From positions 8,723,501 to 8,787,500 of the forward strand of contig NZ_CP109444.1 of NCBI RefSeq assembly GCF_036227225.1: DNA of 64,000 nt, in the 5' to 3' direction. Below the pieces are notes generated by a model that saw only the letters and a list, made by a program, of their open reading frames with translations, searched no databases and had not been told where the DNA came from. Source of the DNA: Streptomyces sp. NBC_01478. Its GTDB lineage: Bacteria > Actinomycetota > Actinomycetes > Streptomycetales > Streptomycetaceae. The position numbers and the translations under genes were made by a program. Below, piece by piece: positions 1 to 12,000 of this stretch (position 1 is its first letter; the number at the start of each line of letters is the position of its first letter).

Positions 1-3000
1 AACGGGAACTCGGGGGGCGGCAACCCTTCGGACGCGACCACGGACGCGACCACGTCCGACACGACGTCCCTCGTCCCGCCGAAGGACACCCCGTCGAAGG
101 ACACCCCGCCGAAGGACACCCCGTCGACGGGTGGCGCCGACACCACGGGCGGGAACCAGGGCAGCACGTCCGGCGACCACGGCACGACCTCCGGCCAGGA
201 CAAGCAGAACGACAGCGACAGCGCGTTCGACGCCCTGGTCGGCAACACCACCACGTCCGGGAACCTCGGCGTCAACTCGGGTGAGGGCAGCGGCAGTACG
301 TCCGCCGACCCGCACGGCGCACCGGCGCACACGGACGCGGCCACCCCCACCCCGGACGAAGCCGAGTCCAAGGCCAAGACCGATGCCAAGGGCAAGGGCA
401 AGGCCCAGGACGACGCCGACCTGACGGCACCCCACCGCACGGCGTCCCAGCCCGAGCCCTTCCAGGTGCGGGCGCCACGAGGCCGTTCGATCCCGACCCT
501 CGGCGACGGCCGGTGCATGCTCTACGCGTTCATCGGCACCGACCCGGAGCGGGTCCGCGACCGGCTGCCCGGACTGCGTACCGAGGCTCCGCAGACCTAC
601 GCCTGGCTCGGCGACCCGGCCCAAGTCCGCGCCGGGCTGGCCGAGTTCACCCGGTGGAACGCCGGGGCCAACACCCGGATGCCCCAGGCCGGCCGCCATC
701 TGATGGTCGCCGCCGACCGCCTGCGCACCCTCGCCGACAACCGACTGCGCACCGCGCGCAGCGACCGCCCGCTGCCGCACGAGGTGGTGGGCCAGGTACG
801 GCAGACGCTCGCGGGATGGTTCGAGAACCGTACGGCGGCCATGAACCGGCCCCAACTCCTGGCGACCCTCGACGAGTACGGCATCGCGGGGGTGACGGAG
901 CCGGAGCAGTTGGACGATCTCTCGACCCGTTACACCGTGGCGCGGACCGGGAACGGCGAGACCGTCCCGGCGGGGACGGGCGTCCGGGACATGTTCGCGT
1001 ATCTGCGGGACACCGGCCAACTGCCCACGCTGACCGACCTGTCCGACGACCAGCTCCGCACGGTGCTCGGCCACGGATACACCGTCAGCACCGCCCAGTT
1101 CACCGACACCGAACTGCGCCACGCGCGCCGCGCCGTCCGGAACTGGGCAGTGGTGTACAGCCGCGACGAGGGCGAGTTGTTCCTCCCGCTGTTGGCGGAC
1201 ACCCTGGACGTGGCCGTGGACGTACTGGTGCCGAACCCGACGACCGGCCTCGGCAGCGTCACCCGCGTCGGCTCACACGCGGCCACCCGGGTCCTGGAGG
1301 TCCACTACACGAGGCGCCCGGACCACTACAGCGCCACCGACGCCGGCCCCCTCGTCGAGGACCCGACGGCCATCACCCCGCCGAACGCTCCCCGGGGTCC
1401 CGAGGACGCCAACAGCGTTCAGCCGGACGGCCGTTACCGTCCCGCGCCCACCCGCGACGCGGACGAGGACCGTCCCGCGACTCAGGTCACCGACCCCGCT
1501 CCGAAGGACACGTGGTTCGGTCTGCGCCCGCATGCCCGTCCCGCTGTCCACAGCACGGAGCGGTTCGATCCGCACGCGGACCAGTCCGACGCGCCCCGCC
1601 CGGGCGTCCTGAGCGGTGCGACGACGCTCATCCGTACGCAGGTCCGTCGTATTCAGGCGCCGAACGGTCAGTGGGTCCGGGACTACACGCTCAACCTCCC
1701 GGTCACCACCACGAACCCGGATCTCACCCAGCAGCTCAACTCGCGCATCACCGGCCTGCTGGACGCGCACATCAACTCCGGCCTGGGGCTACCGAGTTCA
1801 GGGGACCAGCTCCACGTCACCCTCAACCTGATCGACGCCCCGGCCCACCCTGAAGCCATCACCCTTACCAGCACGTCCGACCCGGCCCGTGCTGACCAAC
1901 TCCACCTGGACACGGGCCACTCGGACGCGGACCTCCTCCACGAAGTCCTGCACTACCTGGGTCTGCCGGACGAACAGCGCGACAACGACTTCCTGTTGCG
2001 GAACCACTCCAACAGCACCACGGTCCGCACGACCGGTCTCATGGCCGACACCCAGAGCCCGGTCCACATCCCGCGCCGTTACCTCCGCACGATCGAGAAC
2101 GTCACCTCCGCAGGCCCCCAACTCCACGACCACGCGCACCAAGACGAGACGACGCCGGCCCAGAACCCCGACACCACCCCCATCCCCGCGGACGGCACCC
2201 TCACCTGGCCGGCCTCGCAGGCTCCGACCGCGCTTCCGCCCGCGCGGGGCCAGTTCCAGTCGTCCTATGTGGCCTCCTATGGCGCGCTTCCGGACGGCAC
2301 GGTCGGGCTGGTTTATGCGGAGCCCTTCTCCGACGAGGTGATCGACGGGCTGCACGGTCAGGTCTACGGGGCGCTCGGATTCCGTCGTGACAACGCGCCC
2401 GAGTCGGTGCGCGAGCAGGTGCGGGATGTGTTGAGCCGGGAGAGCCTCGCGCTTCAACTGCCGTATCTGCGCTCGAACGGCGGTCACCGGATCACCGTCC
2501 GGGTCAACGGCCGTGATCGCACGGTCGACGTTCAGTTGACGCTTTCCGAGGCGCGAACGTCGTTGCGGCAGGGCCGTTTTGACACGCGGGATGCGGACAA
2601 GCATGTCGAGCGGCGTGGGTTCGGTACGCGGGAGAATTTCTCCAGTCAGCCGTCGGGGACGTATCGGACCTTCCAGGTGCCGTGGACCGGGTCCTGGCCG
2701 ATCCCGGCGGCGACCGCGGTGCGGGCGGTGGACGGTTCGGCGACCCTGGCCATCACGCACAACCAGGCGAGCGACGCCACCACCGTCACGCAGGCCGTTC
2801 AGACCACCTCTTCCCAGCGGTCCAACGAGCCCTCCGATCCAGTGGAGTTCACGACTCAGTGGCGGGTACGCACCGATGCCCCCGCGGTCACGGCGGCGCC
2901 CACCGCGCCCGCCACCGCCCCGGCGCCTGACGGCTGGGGTGCGGCGGAGTCGCACGGTCCTACGACGATCTGGTTCCCCCGGCACCTGACCACCGCGGAT

Positions 3001-6000
3001 CCGGCGCCGGGTACGTTGCCCGCGCCGGCCGATCCGGCTGATCTCCCGCTCTACGGTGTCGACTCGGTGATCGACCCCAGGGCTTTGTACGAACACGTCC
3101 ACCAGACCTTCCACGCCGATCTCGATGCCACCGCCGCGGGGCAGGTCTCGGACTTCCTCTCCGAGCAGGTGCTGCGCGGCACGCTGCCCATGCAGGTTGA
3201 CGGCGGTATCTACTCGCCCGTGATCACCAATGTCGACGGCAACGCGGTCGGGATGCTGCACCTGGTCACCACGCCCACCGTCGGCACTCCGCTGCGGCAG
3301 AGCACCCCGGGTCAGATCAACCTCGAAAGCCATCTGGTCAACACCGCGAAGGTCGACCTCTCGTCGAAGTACACCAGCGGTCTCGGGGTCAGCGGCAGCG
3401 GTGCCGCCGCGCTCACCGGTGACCACAGCCAGGGCCATCCGGACGCGTCGAGCGTCATCGGCGGCAGCCTCGGCCTGCGCGGGCAGACCCAGGCGACCGT
3501 CACCAACACCTACAGCGCGAGCAGTTCCGCCGGCACGATGCACGCCATCCGCACCAACCGGGGCCACCTCCTCACTCCCTCCGGCGTCACCTACCAGGTC
3601 ACCCTGATCCGGCCGAACGGCACCGAGACACAGGCGCCGGCGCTGACCCAGGCGCACGGCATGGACCTGCGGGTCCTGAGCAAGGCGGACGCCGTCGGGC
3701 ACGCGCCGACCGATGACGAGACGCGTGAACTCCCGGACTCGCTGGAGCGGTTGGACGGCATCGGGCTGAGCGCCGCCCCGCTCGAGGTCACCGGCACGGA
3801 CGGCATGTTCGACGAGGCCGAGACCTGGCTGCGCCGCGAGGGCTTCCTGCCGCCCGCCCCCACAGCCCCGCGCCCCACCGGGATCGGCGCCCGCCTGAAG
3901 CAGGCGGTACGGGACCACGAGCCCGAGCACCAGATCCGGCTGCATGCCCAGCTCAACAACCTCCGTCGGTTGCGCGAGGCGCGTTCCCGCACCGGGTTGC
4001 GTGCCGCGACGGACGCGATGGTCGACGGCGGGCACGCGCTGCATTTCGAGGTGCCGACCAGTACCGACACCGGTGTTCGCCGGGTGCGATTGCTGCTCAC
4101 CGCCACGCGTGACACCGCACAGGCCAGCACCCACAACCTGGTGCTGCCGGGCATCCAGGTCATGGGTCTGGCCCAGATGGCGGGCAGCGACGCCGAGCAG
4201 CGGGGCGAGTCCTACGGCGGCGCGCTCGGACCGATGGCCAGCATCAGTGGACCGACGGGCCCCTGGGGGTCCATTGGGTTCGGGGGCGACTACCAGTACG
4301 GCCACCAGGTCACCCACGGCGACACGGTGGGCGGTGCCACCTCGCACGACCAGTTCTATATCGGCACCGGCCAGGACAGCCACGACTTCGGGGTGCCGGT
4401 GCGGTTGGCCCTCGACCTGTATGCGGACGACGGCGACCGGCCCAGCGAGCGGTTCGGGCAGAACGTCAACCAGGCCCTCGCCCCGGCCCCGGCTGTCGCT
4501 GCGGCCGTAGCCGGTGCGCCGCCCGTCGCCCCCGCGCCGCCCGTCGTCCATCCGCCGACGGTCGCCGGCTCGCTGCGGCTGGCGGTGCCGCACGGCCGTA
4601 CCCAGGCAGCCTCGGTGATCCCCGCGCCGCCCGCCGCGCGTGCCGACGGTGCGCCGCGCCGGGAGACCACCGTCGATCGTGCCCGGCTCGACGGGACCGA
4701 CGCCAACGGTGTCCCGCGCCCGGAACTGGTACGGATACCGGACGACGCCCTGATCGACACCGTGCGCGGTGCCGCGGCTATCGAGTCGGCCTTCCAGCGG
4801 GCCGCCTCCGTCATCCGCAACCAGGCCCAGCCGACGCCCCCCGCCACCACGGGCACCGGCCCGATCCTTCCGGTCACCGCCCCGGCGGCCACCGGCACAG
4901 CCCCGGCTCCCGCCACGCCCGCGCGGGACGGCATTTCGCCGCTCGCCGGGCGCGGGCTGACGGACAGCAGGACGCGTGCCGCCGAGACGCGGCACGCCGC
5001 GATCACCCCGGGCAGTCTCGTCGCCCACGGCCACGAACTGTTCAAGAACTCCTATGTAGTTGAGGGCTTGAGCCTGCCGGGGACCCTCGCCGACGGCCAG
5101 TACTCCCTGGAGATCCAGGCGGTCGCGCACCGGCCCCGGCTGCTGGACACCACCCGCCAGTATCTGGAGACCGGCGTCTCGGCCACCGACAGCGCCCAGC
5201 AGCTCAAGTCCCTAGGAAAGTCACACCAGTTCGGCGGCAGCGGGGTACTCACCCAGAACCCGCCCAAGCAGCCCGCGGGGCAGGGCAACACTGGTCCTGA
5301 GTCGGACGGTTCGGTCTCGACCAGCCAGACCGCCGGCAAGTCGTACAAAGGCCTCTTCAATCCATCGGCACGGCTCGGCCGGGTGTCCCGTACCGACACC
5401 GCCGACACGCTTTCCGCCAGCACGGGGGTCAACCGCACTCCCACCGAGAGCGGTGACCTGCATCGGGTGGTCGCGGACGTCACCTACCTGGTCACCGTCC
5501 GCGCCGGCTCCCGCACGCTCCTCAACGGTGTCGGCGAGCCCGACACGGTCGGCCCCGTCACGCGGCTGGCCACGACCGGCCCCGGCTCCGGCACACCGCT
5601 CAACGGCATGAGCAACCCCGGTACGGTGGCCCCCGTCACCTTCGCGGTCGATGTCCCGGACGGCCTCCAGTTCCTGATGACCCAGGGCCAACTCGCCCGC
5701 GACGCACGGTGGATGGGCTCGGTGGCCGGGCTCACCCCCGCACCTGCCCCGACCTTGACGGCGGCCCTGCCGGGGCCGTACACGCGCAACCGCGAACTGG
5801 GCCTCGGTGGGGTCCTCTCGGTCATTGAGTACGACCGGCCTGTCGCCGCCCCGGTCCCCACGACCGGGCCCAACGCCGGTCAGATCCCGCTGGGGCCGGT
5901 CGCCCAGAGGGAGCGGCGCGGTCTGATCGGGCGCGAGCTGCTGGCGCTGGTGGAGGCCGAGGCTCCCGGCGCGGTCACCCCGGGGCACCCCGGTTATCAG

Positions 6001-9000
6001 CAGGGTGTGCACGGTCGCGTCGCGCAGCTCACCTCGTCCGCCGGACTGCGGTCCCTGCCCGGGCGTGGCCCGGATGGCAATCCGCGTCGGGCCACCACAC
6101 GTTTCCACTTCCGCCATCACGGCTTTGGCGGTGAGCGGTTGGTGGAGGTGACGTTGACGGCGGTTCCTCGGCGGACGCAGAACCTGGCCGGTGTGCGGGG
6201 TTCCTCGACCCCTGGCTCGGGCCTGGAACAGTGGCAGTCGCATACCGCGGCGGGCCGCACCGCCACCCGTGCCTCGGTCGGGCAGACGCAGTTCCCGGTC
6301 ACGTTCACCACCCGTTATCTCCGCCCGAACCAGGGTCCCGATCCCTCGAAGACGGACCGTGCGGCGCCCGTGTTCACCCCGCAGTCGGCCACCAGCGTCT
6401 CCGCCCGGCGGGCGACCACGGCCGACAACCGGTTCTGGCTGCGCACGGACAATGGCGCCGACTTCGACGGGCTGGAGTACGACTACGTGCTGTCCGTCCG
6501 TTCCGCGCTGGTCGTCGACTGGCCGCCCAACGTCATCGGCGGGCTCATCCAGAACGGTGTCATCGCCTGGTCCGACGCGGACGGCGACGCACGCCGATGG
6601 ATGAACGCGCTGCTTGCCCGGGGCAACCCGCGCGTCCGCACGGTCCCGGTCAGTCTGACGCTGCGGTTCACCGGCACCGAGACCCACGCGCTCGCCGGCC
6701 CCGGCGCCGGTCCGGCTCCGGTGACCGCCCCGTCGGTCGTCTCCCGCACCGACCCGCGCAACACCGTGCGCCCGGCCGGTCCCGCCGCGGGCCCGTATCT
6801 TACCGACGCGCAGATGTTCCACCCGGTGGGGCCGACCCCGGCGTTCCACTTCGACGGCTGGGCACATCTGGAGACGGCCCTCAACGACGTGGCGCCGCGC
6901 GGAGGCCGTGGCTGGCACGCGCAGATCACCTCCGTGTCGGTGGAAGGTCAGGCGGTCCGGCTGGGCCAGTTGATCCAGGCCGGCCAGGTCTCCCTCGACC
7001 GCCCTCGACTGGCCGCGGACCTCACCCGCAAGATGCCCGGCACCACGCTTTTCGAGGGGGCGCCGGATCAGGCCCCCTCGATCGCCGTGACGCTCTACAA
7101 CCCGCGCCGTTCCACCAACGCGGACGACGTCACGCTCGACCAACTCCACAACACCACCGACACGGTGAGCACCGCCGCAGGCGCCGACCACTCCCTCGCC
7201 ACCTCCTACACGCACCTCCTCAGCGGTGACGACGACAACCACGAGATCGCCGGAATCAGTGTGCCGCTGGCCCAGCGGCAGACCCAGCCCTCGACCTTCG
7301 GCGGCACCACCACCGGCAGCCGTCGCGACTGGCTCAAGACCGGCAGCACCTCCGCACCCGCCAACGGGGCGCGCGGTACGCGCAGTTACGTCGTCGACGT
7401 CGATGCCCATCTGCTCGTGGAGGGGCCTCAGGGCACCCGTCATGTCACCGGCACCGTCACCCTCCGCGTCGAGGAACGGGACCTCCTCGGCCACGGTCTC
7501 CTCACCCCGGCCGAGACCCCGGACAACCTCTACGACCTGTCGGCGCTCGTCCCGGACTGGGCCACCGCCGAGCCGCACACGCTGCCCGAGCGGCTGCACT
7601 CGGCGATCCCGGCCGGCAGTCACGGCGTGCAGTTCTGGGTGGCCCTGGGCGCCGACCCGGACGGCGAACACCTCGGCCAGGCCCTCTACATGGCATCCCG
7701 CACCGCTGTGCTCGGCAACCGGCCGCTGGAGCTGATGACCCGTGACCAACAGGGCATCCGACGCTGGGAGTTCACCCCCGAGGGTGCCCTCGTCACCGAC
7801 GACCCGGACCTCGTCACCGCGTGGACCGCCTTCCACGCGCAGGCCGAACTCCTGCACACCGCCACCGACACCCTCACCGACACCCCGCAGCTCCTGAACC
7901 GCCTCACCGCCGCCCTCCAGCAGGCCAACCGCGCGCACACCACCGCCGTAGAAACCCATCGGAAGGCGCAGCTCGCGGTCACGGACGCGATCGGCGTCCA
8001 CCGGCGGGCGACGGAGACGGCCGCCGAATCCGACAAGGCCGCGCACGAGGCCGAGGCACTGGTCGAGCGGCTGAAGCGGGAACTCGCGGACGCGCGAAGG
8101 ACCGTCACCACCCTGCCGTCGGTGATCGAGCGGCACGAGCGGGACGAGACCAAGGGCCACCGCGACCTTCGGACAGCCCTGGCCGCGCTGACGCAGGCCG
8201 AGCACGCCGTGCGCACCGACCGCGTCGCCGCGGCACGGGCCGCCGCCGAACAGGCCGCGAGGGACGGGCAGTCCAGTGCCGCTCCCGCACCCGTTCCTGC
8301 CCCGCCCGCCCCCGCAGCGCCCGGCACCCCGCGTTCCCACGAGCCGGCTGCCGACGTCGCCGACGACCCCCGGGTACAGGCCGCGGTCCCCGCCATCACC
8401 ACCGCCGAGAACGCGATCCAGCAGGCCACCGACCAACTCGCCGCCGAGCGGCTTGAGTTGGCGCAGGCGAAGCGCACCGTCGACAGCGGCCCGGCGCGCA
8501 TCAGCGAGGCGGAGGGGAAGCACGAGGAGGCCGTGGAGGAGGCGCGGGAGGATGCGGCGGACGTGGTCCTCCAGGCCGGCAACCTGCGCAACGCCAGGCA
8601 GCGCGAGACCGTCGCCCAGGGACGGGTGACCGAGGCCGAGAACGAGGTCGACCTGCGCAACGGGCGGGTCGCCGCCGCCGTCACCGCGCAGATGCAGGCC
8701 GCCGCCGACCAGACGTCGGCCACCGACGCACTGCCGGGTCTGTCCGGCGACGTCCAGGACAGTGCCCCGACTCCCGAACAGTCCCTGCGGACCACCTTCG
8801 CCACCACCCCGCCCCGCTGGCCCGCCCCCGACGGCCGGCCCACCCCCCTTCCGGCCGGCGGTCAGACCCACACCCCGGCGCCCGCCACCGGTACCACCAA
8901 CGCCGGTACGACGCCGAATGCCGGGACCGGGACCACGGGGACGGCCCCCGGCACGTCCGCGTCCACGTCCACACCGACCCCGGTCTCGGGGAAACAGCAG

Positions 9001-12000
9001 CCGAAGAAGGGCGGGCCGTTCAAGTCCGGTACGAGCGGCGGCAAGACGGACAAGACCGCGGGCAAGGACAAGAAGTCGGCCACCGACAAGACCGACAAGA
9101 ACAAGAAGTCGACGACCGACAAGAGCAAGAGCACCGGCGTCGACAAGACCAAGAGCACCGGCAAGAACACCGGTGTCGACAAGAGCAAGGCTCCAGCCCC
9201 CGGCACGACTTCGACAACCGCCGCTGCCGCGACCCCCGCCACTCCGCCGTCCCCGTACGTCACCCCCACCGGCACCGCCGTCCCGACCCCCGGCGACGGC
9301 AACTGCCTCCTCTACGCCGTCATCGGCAGTGCGCCACACCTGGTCCGCACCCACCTGCGGCGGGCCAACCCGGCGCTCGACCCGGGTACCGACAACTGGC
9401 TCGCCCGGCCCAACGACGTACGGCAGACCCTCACGACGGTGACGCACAATTTGCAGACCGCGGCCCAGGGAGCAGGTCATCTGCGGGCCGCGCGGCAGGG
9501 GTTGCAGAATCTGGTGCTGGCCCGGCTGGCGGCGGCGGGCGACGGCAGTCGGCCGCTCCCGCCCCAGGTGCTCGGCCAGCTCCGGGGCGTCCTCGTCGAC
9601 AACTTCACGGCGCAGGTCCAGGGCATGTCCGCCACCGAGATCGACAACCGCCTGGCCCACTACGGCATCCAGGGCCTGACGCACGCCGAGGACCTGGACC
9701 CGATCGACCTCCAGACCCGCTATCTGCAAGCCGTCTCGGCGCAGGGCGCCCCGCCCGCACCGACCGGGGTCGCGCCGAGCAACCGGCGGATGTTCGCCTA
9801 TCTCCGTGCGGCGGACGCGCTGCCGACGCTCGCCACCATGACACCGGACGAGCGCCGCTCGCTGCTGATCGCCGGGTACCACCGGAGCACCGCCCCCCTC
9901 ACCACGGAGGAAGCGGCCCTGCTCAATCGCGCGGTGCGCAACTGGTCGGCCGCGTGGGCACACCCGGTCGGCGACACCTTCCTGCCGCTGCTCGCCGACA
10001 CCCTCGACGCCCCGATCCACGTCTTCCAGCCGGTTCCCGACCTGCTCGCCACCACCGCGACCGCCGGTCCCCGTGGCATCGCGCTGCGCTACGGCCCGAC
10101 GACCAACACCCCCGCGCTGGAGGTCCACTACACGGGCCTGAACCACTACAGCGCCAGCGACGCGAACGCCGGCACCGCCCCGGCGGCCATCGCCCCGTCA
10201 AACGCTCCCCGGGGTCCCGCGGACGTCAACAGCGTTCAGCCGGACGGCCGTTACCGTCCCGCGCCCACCCGTGACGCCGACGACGACAGGCCGGCGTCCC
10301 GTGTCACGGACCCCGCGCCCAAGGACTCCTGGTTCGGTCTGCGTCCGCATGCCCGTCCCGCCGTTCACGCCACCGAGCGGTTCGATCCGCACGCGGACCA
10401 GTCCGCCCCGCCCCGCCCGGGCGTCCTCAGCGGTGCCACGACACTCATCCGTACGCAGGTCCGTCGTATCCAGGCGCCGAACGGTCAGTGGGTCCGGGAC
10501 TACACGCTCAACCTCCCGGTCGCCACCAACGACCCTGCCCTGACCCGGCAATTCAAGGAGCGCATCACCGGTCTGCTGGACGCGCACATCAACTCCGGCC
10601 TGGAGCTGCCCAGTTCGGGCGACCAGCTCCACGTCAACCTCAACCTGATCGACGACCCGGCCCACCCCGAGGCGATCACCCTCACCAGCACGTCCGACCC
10701 GGCCCGCGCGGACCAACTCCACCTGGACCTGGGTCACTCGGACGCGGACCTCCTCCACGAGGTCCTGCACTACCTGGGTCTGCCGGACGAGCAGCGCGAC
10801 AACGACTTCCTGTTGCGGAACCACTCCAACAGCACCACGGTCCGTACGACCGGTCTCATGGCCGACACTCAGAGCCCGGTCCACATTCCGCGCCGTTATC
10901 TCCGCACGATCGAGAACGTCACCGCGGCCGGCCCCCAACTCCACGACCACACAGGCCAGAACGAGAACGGACCCGTCCAGAACCCCGACACCACCCCCAT
11001 CCCCGCGGACGGCACCCTCACCTGGCCCACCTCCAACGCCCCGACCGCGCCACCGCCCACGCCGGGTCCACTCCCGTCGTCGTACGTGACTTCGTACGGT
11101 GCGCTTCCGGACGGGACTGTCGGGCTGGTGTATGCGGAGCCGTTCTCCGACGAGGTGATCGAGGGGCTGCACGGTCAGGTCTATGAGGCGTTGGGGTATC
11201 CCGGCGATGTGCCCGAGTCGGTGCGCGAGCAGGTGCGGGATGTGTTGAGCCGGGAGAGTCTCGCGCTTCAACTGCCGTATCTGCGCTCGAACGGTGGGTA
11301 CCGCGTCACGGTCCGAGTCAACGGCCGTGATCGCACGGTCGACGTTCAGTTGACGCTTTCCGAGGCGCGAACGTCGTTGCGGCAGGGGCGTTTTGACACG
11401 CGGGATGCGGACAAGCATGTCGAGCGGCGTGGGTTCGGTACGCGGGAGAACTTCTCCAGTCAGCCGTCGGGTACCTATCGGACGTTCCAGGTGCCGTGGA
11501 CCGGGTCCTGGCCGATCACCGCGCCGACCGCCGTGCGGGCGATAGACGGATCGCTGACAGCGGCCATCACCCACAACCAGGCCAGCGACGCCACCACCGT
11601 CACCCAGGCCGTTCAGACCACCTCCGCCCAGCGGTCCAACGAGCCCTCCGATCCAGTGGAGTTCACCACCCACTGGCGGGTGCGCACCGACGGTCCGGCC
11701 GTCACCCCGGCGGCCACCGCTACCACGACGGCCACTGCGAGCACGACGGTCACCGCCCCGGCGCCTGACGGCTGGGGTGCGGCGGAGTCGCACGGTCCTA
11801 CGACGATCTGGTTCCCCCGGCACCTGACCACCGCCGATCCGGCGCCGGGTTCGCTGCCCGCGCCGGCCGATCCGGCCGATCTCCCGCTCTACGGTGTCGA
11901 CTCGGTGATCGACCCGAGGGCGCTGTACGAGCATGTCCACCAGACGTTCCACGCCGATCTCGACGACACGGCGGCCGGGCAGGTCTCGGACTTCCTTTCC

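Larger units (their letters stand above)
460..9249 (+). repeat. Unit 1 of the giant tandem repeat
   Basis: This 8,790-bp copy holds the OTU module (460-1350), a Pro/Asp-rich spacer, the metzincin module (1591-2124), the scaffold (about 2260-7800), coiled-coil helices (7828-8277 and 8371-8750, with a Pro/Ala hinge between), a Pro/Thr stretch and a Lys-rich linker (8990-9190). It differs from units 2 and 3 by a 78-bp internal duplication near 5506-5640. Long tracts are identical or nearly so to units 2 and 3, including at third codon positions. Confidence 0.9.

Noticed and set aside
466..468. GTG as start of the giant gene
   Set aside because: The same frame is open back to base 1, codes the same linker type as seen between units, and no ribosome site precedes the GTG.
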